DNA of 64,000 bases from CADEEN01 sp963706685 (GCA_963706685.1 CAVPMY010000005.1:186001-250000), one strand, 5' to 3'. Positions 15,938 through 25,983 are shown, numbered from the stretch's first letter. The notes: a model not told the origin generated them from the sequence alone. Numbers and translations: made by a program.

Positions 15938-16474
15938 ATGAGCGACCGTCCCTTGCTGATCCGCCCGAGCCTCGGGACCGACCTGCCCGCCCTGACCCGC
16001 ATCTACGGCCACGCCGTGACCCACGGTACCGGCACCTTCGAGCTGGAACCGCCGGACGACGCTGAAATGGCGAGCCGCCGCGACGCCGTGCTGGCCAACG
16101 GCCTGCCGTGGCTGGTGGCCGAGCGTGCGGGCCAGGTCCTGGGATTCGCCTACGCCAACCCCTTTCGCCCTCGCCTCGCCTACCGCTTCTGCCTTGAGGA
16201 CTCGATCTACCTGGACGAAGCCGCGCGCGGCCACGGTATTGGCCGCGTGCTGCTGGCCGAGTTGCTGGCGCAGTGCGTTGCCCGCGGCGCCAGGCAGATG
16301 CTGGCCGTGATCGGCGACACCGCCAACGCCGGCTCGATCGGCGTGCACCGCGCCTGCGGCTTTGAAGACTGCGGCGTCTTCAAGGCCGCCGGATGGAAGT
16401 TCGGACGCTGGCTCGATGTGGTGTTGATGCAAAAGGCGCTCGGCGAGGGTGCGGCCACACCAGTTCGTGATTGA
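15938..16474 (+). CDS. GNAT N-acetyltransferase, phosphinothricin-acetyltransferase-like
   Basis: 178 residues. Resembles the PAT/YncA group of GNAT enzymes, which acetylate small amines such as phosphinothricin or methionine sulfone. Visible: I-Y-G-H-A-V-T-H-G-T-G-T-F-E near residue 25, F-A-Y-A-N-P-F-R-P-R-x-A-Y-R-F, the acetyl-CoA loop A-A-R-G-H-G-I-G-R-V-L-L at about 95-106, and G-F-E-D-C-G-V-F-K-A-A-G-W-K-F-G-R-W. Substrate not determinable. Confidence 0.88.
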   Translation: MSDRPLLIRPSLGTDLPALTRIYGHAVTHGTGTFELEPPDDAEMASRRDAVLANGLPWLVAERAGQVLGFAYANPFRPRLAYRFCLEDSIYLDEAARGHGIGRVLLAELLAQCVARGARQMLAVIGDTANAGSIGVHRACGFEDCGVFKAAGWKFGRWLDVVLMQKALGEGAATPVRD

Positions 16475-16484
16475 CGCGCGATTG

Positions 16485-16925
16485 ATGGCCTACAAATCGA
16501 AGACGCTGGCCACATGGCTGGCGTTGCTCGTCGGGGCCTTCGGCGCTCACCGCTTCTATCTTCAGGGGTCGCAAGACCGCTGGGCCTGGTTTCATCCGTT
16601 GCCGACGCTCGCCGGCCTGTACGGTATCTATCGCGTGCAGACGCTCGGACAAGACGATCAGCTGGCGTGGCTGTTGCTGCCCTTGCTCGGCCTGATGATC
16701 GCGCAGGCCTGCCTGTTCGCCATCCTCTACGGCCTGACCGCGGATGCGGCATGGGATGCCCGACGCAACATCGGCCACGCCCCCCGCGCCACAGGCTGGG
16801 CACCCGTGCTGGGCGTGATTGCCGCGCTGATGATCGGCGCCACCGCGCTGATGGCGACGATCGCGTTCAGCGGCCAGCGCTTCTTCGAGTGGCAAGTCGA
16901 AGAGGCGAGAAAGATCAGCCGCTAG
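16485..16925 (+). CDS. TM2-domain-like membrane protein
   Basis: 146 residues. The N-terminus K-S-K-T-L-A-T-W-L-A-L-L-V-G-A-F-G-A-H-R-F-Y-L fits the TM2 pattern (two helices with a short DRF-like loop, here GAHRFYL). Further membrane segments lie at about 60-85 and 110-130. It follows the acetyltransferase by 10 bases and converges on the phosphate-transporter gene (4-base overlap of ends). Function unknown; TM2 proteins are small membrane proteins. Confidence 0.72.
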   Translation: MAYKSKTLATWLALLVGAFGAHRFYLQGSQDRWAWFHPLPTLAGLYGIYRVQTLGQDDQLAWLLLPLLGLMIAQACLFAILYGLTADAAWDARRNIGHAPRATGWAPVLGVIAALMIGATALMATIAFSGQRFFEWQVEEARKISR

Positions 16926-17940
16926 AAAATCAGTGTGCCCAGGCCATAGCCGACCGCAGCGATCAGCGCCGAGGCGGGAATGGTGAAGATCCAGGCCCAG
17001 ACGATGTTGCCGGCCACGCCCCAGCGCACCGCCGAGGCGTTGCGCGCCGAGCCGACGCCGACGATGGCGCCGGTGATGGTGTGCGTGGTCGACACCGGGA
17101 TGCCCAGCCCGGTGGCGAGGAACAGCGTGATCGCGCCGCCGGTCTCGGCGCAGAAGCCGCCCACCGGCTTGAGCTTGGTGATGCGCTGGCCCATGGTCTT
17201 GACGATGCGCCAGCCGCCGAACATCGTGCCCAGCGCGATGGCGATGTAGCAGCTCCAGATCACCCAGGTCGGCGGCAGCTTGTCGGCTGCATGCCGCATA
17301 GCCGGCGGCGATCAGCAGCATCCAGATGATGCCGATGGTCTTCTGCGCGTCGTTGCCGCCGTGGCCCAGGCTGTACAGCGCCGGCCGAGACGAGCTGCAG
17401 GCGCCGGAAGCCAGCGGTCCACGCGCTGCGGCGGCGCGCCGCGACAGATCCAGGCCACCGCCGACCATCATCAGCGAGCCGAGCACGAAGCCCAGCAGCG
17501 GCGAGACGACGATGAAGGCCACGGTCTTGCAGGACGCCGGCGCCGACCAGCGCGCCCGGCGCCGACCTTGGCCATCGCGCGCCGACGAGGCCGCCGATCA
17601 GCGCGTGCGAGGACTGACGACGGGATGCCGTACCACCAGGTGATCAGGTTCCAGGCGATGGCGCCGATCAGCGCGCCGAAGACCACGTAGTGATCGACCA
17701 CGCCGGGCTCGACGATGCCCTTGCCGACGGTGGCTGCCACCTTGAGCTGGAAGATGAACAGCGCGACGAAGTTGAAGAACGCCGCCAACACCACCGCCTG
17801 CGTGCGGCTTGAGCACGCCGGTGGAGACCACGGTGGCGATCGAGTTGGCCGCGTCGTGGAAGCCGTTCATGAAATCGAACGCGAGCGCCAGCACCACCAG
17901 CACGGCGATCACCCAGAACGCGACCTGGACCGATGGCCAT
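16922..17940 (-). CDS. pit: Inorganic phosphate transporter, PiT family (several frame breaks)
   Basis: PiT carriers import phosphate (with divalent metal) using the proton gradient. The N-terminal signature F-D-F-M-N-G-F-H-D-A-A-N-S-I-A-T-V-V-S-T is present, as is the internally repeated G-I-P-V-S-T-T-H-T-I-T-G-A-I-V-G near the C-terminus, together with W-N-L-I-T-W-W-Y-G-I-P-S-S and G-G-N-D-A-Q-K-T-I-G-I-I. These pieces fall in different frames, so at least four frame switches occur (near 17930, 17810, 17600, 17400 and 17290). With them corrected the product is about 335 residues, a normal length. DUF47 partner gene immediately upstream. Confidence 0.85.
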
Positions 17941-17954
17941 GCGCGCAGCGCGTC

Positions 17955-18604
17955 TCAGGAGTTCTCGAGGACGATGCCCTCGATCAGGTTGGCCACGTCT
18001 TCGCAGCGGTCGGTGATCGATTCGAGCTGTTCGTAGATCGTCTTCAGCTTGATCAGCTCGCGCACATCGCCTCGTTCGCGGAACAGCCGGCTCATCGCCG
18101 CGCGCATCACGCGGTCGGCGTCGCATTCGAGCTGGTCGATCTCTTCGCAGGTCTTCAGCGCCGCTTCGGTCACGTCCGGCTTGCCGATGTTGGGCAGCAG
18201 CGTGACCACATGCTGCCACGCGCTCGCAGCACTTGGCCGACAGTCGCCCAGCCGGAGCACCTCGGGCGTGACTTCGCGCACGTCGTACAGCGCCATCGTC
18301 TCGGTCGAGTCCTGCAGCAGGTCGAGGATGTCGTCCATGGCGTTGATCAGGCCGTGGATCTGCTCGCGGTCGATCGGCGTGATGAAGGTCTTGTGCAGCA
18401 GGCGATTGACCTCGGCCGTGATCTTGTCGGCCTGCGCGCTCGGCGTGGTCCACCGCGTCGGCGTGCTTCTGCCGCAGCACCGCATCGCCGTAGTTCTGGA
18501 TCATCGAGACAAAGGCCCGGGCAGCCCTCGGCGATATGGCCGCCATGTTGGTTGAAGAGCTCGAAGAAGTTGCCTTCGCGTGGCAGCAGCTTGCCGAACA
18601 GCAT
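17955..18604 (-). CDS. DUF47 / PhoU-like partner of the phosphate transporter (frame breaks)
   Basis: It begins M-L-F-G-K-L-L-P-R-E-G-N-F-F-E-L-F-N-Q-H, the typical start of TIGR00153/DUF47 proteins. It continues in other frames with L-L-H-K-T-F-I-T-P-I-D-R-E-Q-I-H-G-L-I-N-A-M-D-D-I-L-D and C-D-A-D-R-V-M-R-A-A-M-S-R-L-F-R-E. These are all-helical PhoU-like proteins nearly always paired with PiT transporters and thought to control them. About 215 residues when two or three frame breaks (between about 18440 and 18550, and near 18220) are corrected. It is 14 bases ahead of pit. Confidence 0.85.
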
Positions 18605-18675
18605 GTTGTTCCCCGTCGAGACGATCGCGATCATGCGATCGTCACATGGTTGTCATGCGTCGAGTGTATGCGCGG

Positions 18676-19143
18676 TCACAGCAGGTCCAGCCGTTCGATG
18701 CGCTGGCCCGCCGGTATCGGCATCGCCAGGTCCGGCGCTATCTCGGCCAAAGGCGCGAGCACGAAAGCGCGTTCGTGCAGGCGCGGATGTGGCAGCGTCA
18801 GCAGCGGCGTGTCGACGCGCCGATGGCCATAGAGCAGCAGGTCGACATCGAGCGTGCGCGGTGCATGGTGGTAGGGACGCTCACGGCCAAATTGCGCCTC
18901 GATGCCTTGCAGGGCCTCGAGCAGCGCCAGCGGCTCCAATCGCGTCTGCAGTTGCGCAACGGCGTTGATGTAGTCAGGACCTTGCGCATCGACGGGCGAG
19001 GTGCGGTACAGCGACGAGCGCGCCACGCAGCGCGTGTCCGGCAAGTCATCGAGCGCGTCAAAGGCCGAACGCACGCTGGCGGCGGCATCGCCGAGGTTGG
19101 CCCCCAGGCCGACGAAAACGCGTTCGCCGGCGGACGCTGTCAT
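18676..19143 (-). CDS. folK: 2-amino-4-hydroxy-6-hydroxymethyldihydropteridine pyrophosphokinase
   Basis: 155 residues. HPPK transfers pyrophosphate from ATP to hydroxymethyldihydropterin in folate synthesis. Visible: V-F-V-G-L-G-A-N-L-G-D, S-S-L-Y-R-T-S-P-V, Y-I-N-A-V-A-Q-L-x-T and the signature R-P-Y-H-H-A-P-R-T-L-D-V-D-L-L-L-Y-G, with P-H-P-R-L-H-E-R-A-F-V-L-x-P-L near the end. Starts inside the pcnB stop (ATGA). The usual R-x-G-P-R-x-L-D is here H-H-A-P-R-T-L-D, a common variant. Confidence 0.95.
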   Translation of the reverse strand: MTASAGERVFVGLGANLGDAAASVRSAFDALDDLPDTRCVARSSLYRTSPVDAQGPDYINAVAQLQTRLEPLALLEALQGIEAQFGRERPYHHAPRTLDVDLLLYGHRRVDTPLLTLPHPRLHERAFVLAPLAEIAPDLAMPIPAGQRIERLDLL

Positions 19144-20682
19144 GGCGTCTCGGAGACGGGGGGCGCGGCCCCGCCACCGGCGGCCGGCTTGCGGCGGCGG
19201 CGGCGCCGCTTCTTTGCCGGCAACGCGCCCTCCTCCGGCAGCGGTGCAGGCTCGAGCGCCGGCCGCGGCGCGGCAGGCACGCGGCGCGGTTGCGCGCGCT
19301 GCAGTTCACGCGCCGCCTCGAGCAGCGCGTCGCGTTCTTCATTGGTGCCCAGGGCGAAGTCTTCCCACCAATCGGCCAGTTCGGCGTCGATCTCGCCGCA
19401 ATCGGCGCGCAGGCGCAGGAAGTCGTAGGCGGCGCGGTAGCGCGGCTGGTCGATCAGCGAGAAAGGCGAGCTGCCGGCGCGGCGCTCGAAGCGCGGCTGC
19501 ATCTGCCAGATCTCGCGCATGTCGGCGCCGAGCTTGCCGCGGCCGGAGATGTCGCCGATGCGCGCATCGAACACGGCGTCGATCGCCTCCTGCAGCGCCG
19601 GCATCGGATGCGCGCCCTTGGCGCGCGCCGCCTGCCAGCGCTCGCGCACCTCATGCCACATCAGGCACGCCAGCATGAAGCTCGGCGCAACGCTGCGGCC
19701 ATCGGCGACACGCGTGTCGGTGTCGGCGAGCGCACTCTCGATGAACCGGACCTGCTGCGATTTGGGCTCGGCCTGTTCGACCATCAGCGGCGCCAGCAGC
19801 GGGAACAGCTGCGTCAAGCCCTGCTTGCGCAACTCGGCCACACTGGCCAGCGCATGGCCGGTCTGCAGCAGCTTGATCATCTCGTCGAACAAACGAGATT
19901 GCGGAATGTTTTCGAGCAGCTTCGCGGTTTCTGCCATCGGCTTCTTGGTTGCCGGCTCGATCGTGAAACCGAGCTTGGCCGCGAATCGCACCACGCGCAG
20001 CAGGCGCACGGGGTCTTCGCGGTAGCGTGCGACCGGGTCGCCGATCATGCGCAACGTCTGCTTCTTGCAGCGTCTTTCAGGCCGTGGTGGTAGTCAACGA
20101 CGATTTGCGTTGCCGGGTCGTAGTACATCGCGTTGATCGTGAAGTCGCGCCGCGCGGCGTCTTCGACTTGCGGGCCCCAGACGTTGTCGCGCAGCACGCG
20201 GCCGCTGGCGTCGACGAAGTGGCTCTTGCCGGCCATGTCGCTTTTCGACGTTTTCTCATTGCCAACCACCGGGTCGGCATCGATCGGCGTCGAGGTAGGC
20301 GCGAAAGGTCGAGACCTCGATCACCTCATGGTCGCGCCCTCGCCCATACACCACATGCACGATGCGAAAGCGCCGGCCGATGATGAAGGCGCGGCGGAAC
20401 AGTGCCTTGACCTGCTCAGGCGTCGCGTCGGTGGCCACGTCGAAGTCCTTCGGCCGCCGGCCGACCAGCAGATCGCGCACCGCGCCGCCGACGATGTAGG
20501 CTTCGATGCCCCGCTTCCTGCAGCGTGCGCACGACCCGGTCGGCGCGCTCGTCGACCCGTGTCGGGTCAATGCCATGCTCGGCGACGGCAAACTCGGCAC
20601 GCTTGCCCAGGGGCACGGCGCCGGGCTTGGAGGGCGCTGCCGGCGGTTTGCCGAGCAACCGGTCGATGAACTTGCGGATCAT
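19140..20682 (-). CDS. pcnB: Poly(A) polymerase I (three or more frame breaks)
   Basis: PcnB adds 3' poly(A) tails that speed RNA decay. The start M-I-R-K-F-I-D-R-L-L-G is followed by the nucleotidyltransferase block V-G-G-A-V-R-D-L-L-V-G-R-R-P-K-D-F-D-V-A-T-D-A (catalytic D-x-D) and the A-A-R-R-D-F-T-I-N-A-M-Y-Y motif. It ends with a long helical part and a basic, Lys/Arg-rich tail typical of PcnB (K-K-R-R-R-R-R-R-K). Frame switches occur near 20510, 20280 and 20060. The corrected length of about 510 residues is normal. It overlaps both neighbours by 4 bases, so the block is one operon. Confidence 0.92.
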
Positions 20683-21357
20683 TCGTCTCGTTCGAAAAGG
20701 CGAAGTATCGGCCAGCCGCGTTGTACGGCCACTTCGGCGAGCTTGGCGCTGGGGTTGGTGGCCACCGGGTGCGTGGACCATTCGAGCAGCGGCAAGTCGT
20801 TGATGGAGTCGCTGTAGAAGGTGACGCGGTCGAAATCCGACGCCGCATGGCCGAGCTCGGCCAGCCATTGGACGACCCGCGTGACCTTGCCTTCGCGAAA
20901 GGTCAGCACACCCTTGGCGCGACCGGTGACAAGGCCCCGCTCGTTGCGTTCGAGCTCGGCCGCGAGCAAGGTCTCGACGCCAAACAGATCGGCGATCGGC
21001 CGGGTGACGAACTCGTTGGTTGCCGTGACGATGGCCACACGGTCGCCCGACGACTGGTGCTCGCGCACCAGGTTCAGCGCGCGCGGCTTGATCGCCGGGC
21101 GCATCACTTCCTCGACGAAGCGCTCACGCATCGCCAACGCCTCCTGCGCGGGCCGCGTGCGCCACGGCTCGGTGGCGAAGTCCAGGTACTCGGCAACGTC
21201 GATCGTGCCGGCCCGGTATTCGGCATAGAAGTGGTCGTTGCGTTGCTTGAAGCGGTCCTTGTCGACCCAGCCCAGACTGCACCAGAAACTCGCCGAATGC
21301 GTGATCGGAATCGGTTTCGATCAGCGTACCGTCGAGGTCGAACAGGGTCAGGTTCAA
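20679..21357 (-). CDS. HAD-IB family hydrolase (one frame break)
   Basis: About 225 residues. HAD motif I is L-F-D-L-D-G-T-L-I at the N-terminus, motif II is A-I-V-T-A-T-N and motif III/IV is Y-S-D-S-I-N-D-L-P-L-L. This is the HAD-IB subfamily that includes phosphoserine phosphatase-like and histidinol-phosphatase-like enzymes. TTG start overlapping the hda stop (TTGA). Frame switches near 21290 (after Q-S-G-L-G). A phosphomonoesterase is likely; the substrate is uncertain. Homologues lie between hda and pcnB in many Burkholderiales. Confidence 0.85.
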
Positions 21358-22033
21358 AGCGTGGCGCCCTCTTCTTCAAACAGCTTCTTGAGCAGCGGCA
21401 CGGTCACTGCACGGTGTTCGGCCAGCGCAAACTCGTCGAGCCGCTCGAGCAAGGTCATCAGGTGCTTCAGGTCTCGCGAAAAGCGTGTCAGCAAGAAACC
21501 CAGCACGTCGTCCGACAGCACAATGCCGCGCCGCTCGGCCTCGCGCCGCAGCACGGCGCGCGCGTCGGTTTCGCCCAGCGGCTGCGAGCGCAAACACGGG
21601 GCCCCATCCGAGTCGCGTGCGCAGGTCGTCGCGCAACGGCAGGTCCACCGGCGGCACGCTGCCCGATGCAGCCACCCGGGTGCCGTGCGACATGGCATCG
21701 ATGAACAGCGAAAACGCCGCTTGCTGTTGTGCCTCATCGAAGGCCTCGCAGCCATCGAGAACGATCAGCGACCAGGCTTCGTTGAATGGCCACGGCGCCG
21801 GCATGTTGCTGTCGACCCAGCCGGCCTGTGCGCCGTGCGTGTGCAGCGCATGCACGAGTGCGCGCAGCAGATGCGTCTTGCCGCTGCCGCTCGGCACCCC
21901 ACAGGTACACGGGCGCACCGGCCTGCTCAGTGATTGTTCTGAGGTTCGCGACCACGGCGGCGTTGGCGCCAGCGACAAAGCTGTCGAAGGTCTGCAGCGG
22001 CTCGGGGCCGATCGCCAGCGGAAGTTGTCTCAC
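21354..22033 (-). CDS. hda: DnaA regulatory inactivator Hda-like AAA+ protein (two frame breaks)
   Basis: Hda stimulates DnaA-ATP hydrolysis together with the sliding clamp. The N-terminus R-Q-L-P-L-A-I-G-P-E-P fits the Q-L-P/L clamp-binding motif. Walker A is S-G-S-G-K-T-H-L-L-R and Walker B is L-I-V-L-D-G-C. The end is the DnaA-like lid, V-L-G-F-L-L-T-R-F-S-R-D-L-K-H-L. The GTG start is one base from the PerM stop. Frame switches at the GGGG run near 21900 and near 21590. The corrected size of about 225 residues is normal for Hda. Confidence 0.88.
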
Positions 22034-22034
22034 G

Positions 22035-23096
22035 TCAGCCTTGGTACAGGCGGCTCGACAGGTACGCACCCTGCGCGCGCCGCAGCGCAACGAGCAGCAC
22101 GGCGCTCACCGGCAACGCAATCAGCACGCCGACAAAACCGAACAGATGGCCGAAGGCCAGCAAGGCGAAGATCACCGTCAGCGGGTTCAAGCCGATGCGC
22201 TCGCCGACCAGGCGCGGCGTCAGCACCAGGCTTTCCGCAACCTGGCCGACGCCGTAGACCACGGCCACCGCGATGACGCCATACCAACTGCCGAACTGGA
22301 GTGTGCCGGCCAGCAGCGCGAGCGCCAATCCGAGTCCGAAGCCGAGATAGGGAATGAAGAACGCCAGGCCGGTGAACACGCCCACCGGCAGCGCCAGGTC
22401 GAAGCCCGCAATGGCCAGTGCGATGCTGAAATACGCCGCCAATACAACCATCACCAGCAGCTGACCGCGCAAGTACTGACCGAGCACGGTGTCGCATTCA
22501 TCGAAGAAGCCGAGCACGGTTTCGCGCAGGCGCGGCGGGATCATGGCTTGAGCGCGCTCGACCAGGTTCGGCCAATCGATCAGCAAGTAGAACAGCACCA
22601 CCGGCATCAGGATGGCGTTGCCGACCAGTGCCAGCAGCATGCTGCCGCCGATGCGCGCCGAGGTGAGCACCTTGGACATCCAATCGTCGAGATTGGCGTC
22701 GAGCGTCTTCAGCAGAAAGGCCTTGATGCTCGCGCTGTCGAGCGAGACATGGATGCCGTGCTGCGCCAGCCAGGGCACCAGCGTCTTGTTGGCACGATCG
22801 GCGAGCAGCGGAATCTGCTCCTTGAGCAGCGGTAGTTCCTTGGCCAGCACCGGAATGATCAGCAACAGCAGCGCCAGCAGCGCGATGATGGCCAGGACTT
22901 CCACCAGCGCCACGGCCAACAGGCGTGGCACATGTCGCGCGGCCAGCGCCTCGACCGCCGGGTGCAGGGCATAAGCCAGCACGGCGGCAACGATGAAGGG
23001 CGTGAGCACCGGGCCGAGCAGCCACAGCAGCAGCAGTGCGCCGGCAGCAACGGCCAACCAGAGCAGACTTCTGCGTTGGGACGCGTTCAACGGCAT
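22035..23096 (-). CDS. AI-2E family (PerM-like) transporter
   Basis: 353 residues, no frame problem. AI-2E/PerM proteins have about eight membrane helices. Here N-terminal helices are at about 10-30, 32-50 and 60-85, followed by a long amphipathic soluble stretch (90-145) and a C-terminal bundle with V-G-x-F-T-G-L-A-F-F-I-P-Y-L-G-F and G-L-N-P-L-T-V-I-F-A-L-L-A-F-G-x-L-F-G-F-V-G. Family members include Na+/H+ antiporters and putative autoinducer exporters. Substrate unknown. Its position before hda is conserved in related bacteria. Confidence 0.92.
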   Translation of the reverse strand: MPLNASQRRSLLWLAVAAGALLLLWLLGPVLTPFIVAAVLAYALHPAVEALAARHVPRLLAVALVEVLAIIALLALLLLIIPVLAKELPLLKEQIPLLADRANKTLVPWLAQHGIHVSLDSASIKAFLLKTLDANLDDWMSKVLTSARIGGSMLLALVGNAILMPVVLFYLLIDWPNLVERAQAMIPPRLRETVLGFFDECDTVLGQYLRGQLLVMVVLAAYFSIALAIAGFDLALPVGVFTGLAFFIPYLGFGLGLALALLAGTLQFGSWYGVIAVAVVYGVGQVAESLVLTPRLVGERIGLNPLTVIFALLAFGHLFGFVGVLIALPVSAVLLVALRRAQGAYLSSRLYQG

Positions 23097-23104
23097 GCGC
23101 GGCG

Positions 23105-23971
23105 TCAGTTCCGTTGCGGCCGGCCGTGGGCGCGCAGCTCGCGGATGCGATCGCTGATCGCAATCGCATCCTCGGCGCCGTGGCTGTGTTCGACATACGC
23201 CGCCAGGTCCTTGAGCGCACCAGGGTCATCGCCGAGTTCGGCGCGCACCAAACCGAGGTCGCGCCGCTCGTCCCAATCGTCGGGCAGCAGGATCACCAGG
23301 CGCTGCATCACCTCCAGCAGTGCCGGCCAATCCTCGGCGCCGCGATGAATTTCCTTCAAGTTGCGCAGTACGCGCGCGACCACGTCGCGCGGTGTCGCAG
23401 CCTGCAGGAACAGGCCGAGCGGCACCTCGGCGTCACCGACCAGGCCGTGGCGCCGGCGGTAGGGCTCGATGCGCTCGTCCAGATCCTCACGCGACATCGA
23501 GCGGCCGTTGAAGGGGTCGATCACCACTTCGCCCTGCGGCATCTTCAGCTTGATCAGGAAGTGGCCGGGAAACGACACGCCACGCGCGTCGAGGCCGATC
23601 TGCTGCGCGATCTCGATGTAGACCAGCGCCAAGGTGATCGGGATGCCGCGCCGCGAGTCGAGCACGCGGTGCAGAAAACTGTTCTCGGGCGCGTAGTAGT
23701 CGTTGACGTTGCCGGCAAAGCCCAGTTCCTGAAAGAAATAGCGGTTCAGCAAGCGCAGGCGCTGCAGCGGCGCGGCGTCGGCGGCGATGCGCTGCTTGAG
23801 CTTGGCAGCCAGCGCGTCGATGGCCGACAACACGCCTTGCACATCGAGGGTCGGCTCGGCGGCATGGGCGACAGCCACTGCCGCTTCGAGCTGCGTGAAC
23901 TGCCGGTCGTCGGCCACCAGCGCTGCGAAGTATTCGAGCGGCGTCGGGCGTTCGAAGAGGAGCGAGGTCAC
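23105..23971 (-). CDS. SirB1-family protein (transglutaminase-like plus TPR)
   Basis: 288 residues. The central part matches the SirB1/transglutaminase-like domain (N-x-F-L-H-x-V-L-D-x-R-R-G-I-P-I-T-L-A-L-V-Y and G-V-S-F-P-G-H-F-L-I-K), followed by D-P-F-N-G-R. The catalytic Cys of true transglutaminases is replaced by Ala/Thr in the G-I-P-I-T-L segment, so it is probably not an enzyme. The last 80 residues form TPR-like helices (W-P-A-L-L-E-V-M-Q-R-L). Function is poorly understood. Confidence 0.88.
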   Translation of the reverse strand: MTSLLFERPTPLEYFAALVADDRQFTQLEAAVAVAHAAEPTLDVQGVLSAIDALAAKLKQRIAADAAPLQRLRLLNRYFFQELGFAGNVNDYYAPENSFLHRVLDSRRGIPITLALVYIEIAQQIGLDARGVSFPGHFLIKLKMPQGEVVIDPFNGRSMSREDLDERIEPYRRRHGLVGDAEVPLGLFLQAATPRDVVARVLRNLKEIHRGAEDWPALLEVMQRLVILLPDDWDERRDLGLVRAELGDDPGALKDLAAYVEHSHGAEDAIAISDRIRELRAHGRPQRN

Positions 23972-23989
23972 AACGCGTGAGTGTATCGG

Positions 23990-25540
23990 TCAGCCGCGAC
24001 GCACGAACTGGCGCGGCCGCAGTCCACACGCCAGCAGCACTGCGAAGTAGACCAGCGCCGCGCCGCCCAGCACCGCGGCGAGCAGACCGGCGCGCGCAAG
24101 GCCCGACTCGGCAAGCCAATCGACGTGCCGCGCGGCCCACCACAGCAAGGCGCCGAGCGCCGTGCAGCCGAGCAAGACACGCAGCGCAAATGTGCCCCAA
24201 CCTGGCGACGGCGTGTAGACGCCGCGCTTGCGCAGGCCGATGAGCAACCATGTCGCATTGACCAGTGCACCCAGGCCGATCGACAGCGCCAGCCCGGCGT
24301 GGCCCAGCAGCGGCACGAAGACGAGGTTCATCGCCTGCACGGCGATCAGCACGACGATTGCAATCTTCACCGGCGTGCGAATGTCTTGCCGCGCGTAAAA
24401 GCCCGGCGCCAGGATCTTCACGCCGACGAGCCCCATCAGGCCGACGCCGTAACCCATCAGGGCGGTCACGGTTTGCGCCACGTCGCGCTCGCTGAACGCG
24501 CCATAGTGATAGAGCACTGCCACCAGCGGCTGCGGGAAAACGATCAAGGCCACGGCACAGGGCAGCGCCAGCAGCAAGACCAGGCGCAGTCCCCAGTCGA
24601 GCAGGCCGGTGTAGTGCTCGTCGTCGCCACGTGCCTGGGACGCCGACAGTTGCGGCAGCAAGACCACCCCCAGCGCCACGCCGAGCAGCGCCGTCGGGAA
24701 CTCCATCAGCCGGTCGGCGTAGGTCAGCCAGGAGACGGCGCCAATGCCGACATGCGAGGCGATCTGGGTGTTGATCAACAGCGAAATCTGCGCCACCGAC
24801 ACACCGAGCAGCGCCGGTGCCATCTGCTTGAGCAGGCGACCCACGCCGGGGTGATGCCAGGCTCCACGGATCGCCGATGGCGACACGCCGATGCGAGGCA
24901 GGAGACCCACCCGCGCCAGCGCCGGCACCTGCACCGCCAGTTGCAATACGCCGCCGGCCATCACGCCCACAGCCAGCGCATAGATCGGTTGCACGCCGAT
25001 CGACTTGAACCACGGCACGCCGAACCACGCCGCCGCGATGACTGCCAGGTTGAGCAGCACCGGCGTCAATGCCGGCACCGCAAAACGCTTCCAGGTATTC
25101 AGGATCCCGGCTGCCAGTGCCACCATCGACATGAAGCCGATGTAAGGAAACATCACGCGCGTCATCAGCACGGCGTTGTCGAATCGCTCGAGGCCGCTGG
25201 CCAGCAGCCAGACCAGCAGCGGCGCCGCGGCGATGCCGATGACGCTGGTCAGCAACAACGCCCAGACCAGAACGGTGGCCACCGCATTGACCAGGCGATG
25301 TGTCGCCTCGTCACCCTCCTTCGCACGGCTGGCGGCCAGGATCGGCACAAAGGCCTGTGAAAACGCGCCTTCTGCGAACAATCGCCGCAGCAGGTTGGGG
25401 ATGCGAAAGGCGACGTTGAAGGCGTCGGTGGCCGCCGAGGCGCCGAAGGTGGCCGCGATCAGTTGCTCACGAACCAGGCCGGTCACCCGGGAGGCCAGGG
25501 TCAGCAGCGAGACGGTGGAAGCAGCCTTGAGGAGGTTCAT
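23990..25540 (-). CDS. murJ: Lipid II flippase MurJ
   Basis: 516 residues, intact. MurJ moves lipid II across the inner membrane during peptidoglycan synthesis. Fourteen hydrophobic segments can be traced. The N-terminal V-S-L-L-T-L-A-S-R-V-T-G-L-V-R and A-F-N-V-A-F-R-I-P-N-L-L-R-R-L-F-A-E-G-A-F-S-Q-A-F motifs contain the conserved charged residues of the central cavity. Divergent from rpsT, as in many betaproteobacteria. Ends 18 bases from the SirB1-like gene on the same strand. Confidence 0.96.
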   Translation of the reverse strand: MNLLKAASTVSLLTLASRVTGLVREQLIAATFGASAATDAFNVAFRIPNLLRRLFAEGAFSQAFVPILAASRAKEGDEATHRLVNAVATVLVWALLLTSVIGIAAAPLLVWLLASGLERFDNAVLMTRVMFPYIGFMSMVALAAGILNTWKRFAVPALTPVLLNLAVIAAAWFGVPWFKSIGVQPIYALAVGVMAGGVLQLAVQVPALARVGLLPRIGVSPSAIRGAWHHPGVGRLLKQMAPALLGVSVAQISLLINTQIASHVGIGAVSWLTYADRLMEFPTALLGVALGVVLLPQLSASQARGDDEHYTGLLDWGLRLVLLLALPCAVALIVFPQPLVAVLYHYGAFSERDVAQTVTALMGYGVGLMGLVGVKILAPGFYARQDIRTPVKIAIVVLIAVQAMNLVFVPLLGHAGLALSIGLGALVNATWLLIGLRKRGVYTPSPGWGTFALRVLLGCTALGALLWWAARHVDWLAESGLARAGLLAAVLGGAALVYFAVLLACGLRPRQFVRRG

Positions 25541-25659
25541 GCAGGTGAGCGAGCCGGCGGATTATCGAGAAAGCGCCGACTAACCTGATGGGCCGTGGCT
25601 GGCGGGCCTGCAGTCTCGCATGCTAGACTCGTGCTCTTTGCACCGATCCAACCAGTTCC

Positions 25660-25962
25660 ATGGCCACCGCAACCAAAGCCAAGAAGAAAACCGTTCGCAT
25701 CGCCTCCGGCCGCAAGCGCGCGCGCCAGGACGTGAAGCTCAACGCCGCCAATTCATCGCTGCGCTCCCAGTTCCGCAGCGCCATCAAGGGCGTGCAGAAG
25801 GCCGTCGCCGGTGGTGACAAGGGCCAGGCGGCAGACCTGTTCAAGGCTGCGCAGAGCGTGATCGACTCGGTGGCCGACAAAGGCATCTTCCACAAGAACA
25901 AGGCCGCGCGCCACAAGAGCCGCCTGGCCGCCAAGGTCAAGGCGCTGGCGACCGCCGCCTGA
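25660..25962 (+). CDS. rpsT: 30S ribosomal protein S20
   Basis: 100 residues. Lys/Arg-rich helical protein with S-G-R-K-R-A-R-Q near the N-terminus, L-R-S-Q-F-R-S-A-I-K in the middle and the C-terminal I-F-H-K-N-K-A-A-R-H-K-S-R-L pattern of S20. It binds 16S rRNA. Monocistronic, divergent from murJ with about 120 bases between, and followed by a strong hairpin terminator. Confidence 0.97.
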   Translation: MATATKAKKKTVRIASGRKRARQDVKLNAANSSLRSQFRSAIKGVQKAVAGGDKGQAADLFKAAQSVIDSVADKGIFHKNKAARHKSRLAAKVKALATAA

Positions 25963-25983
25963 GGTCACCGCTGTACCGCAATG

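Noticed and set aside
17715..18968. A 417-residue plus-strand frame
   Set aside because: Overlaps the frame-broken pit and DUF47 genes; it is low-complexity mirror sequence without domains.
22035..23096. Autoinducer-2 exporter assignment
   Set aside because: The family name is historical; the sequence only supports AI-2E/PerM-like membrane protein with unknown substrate.
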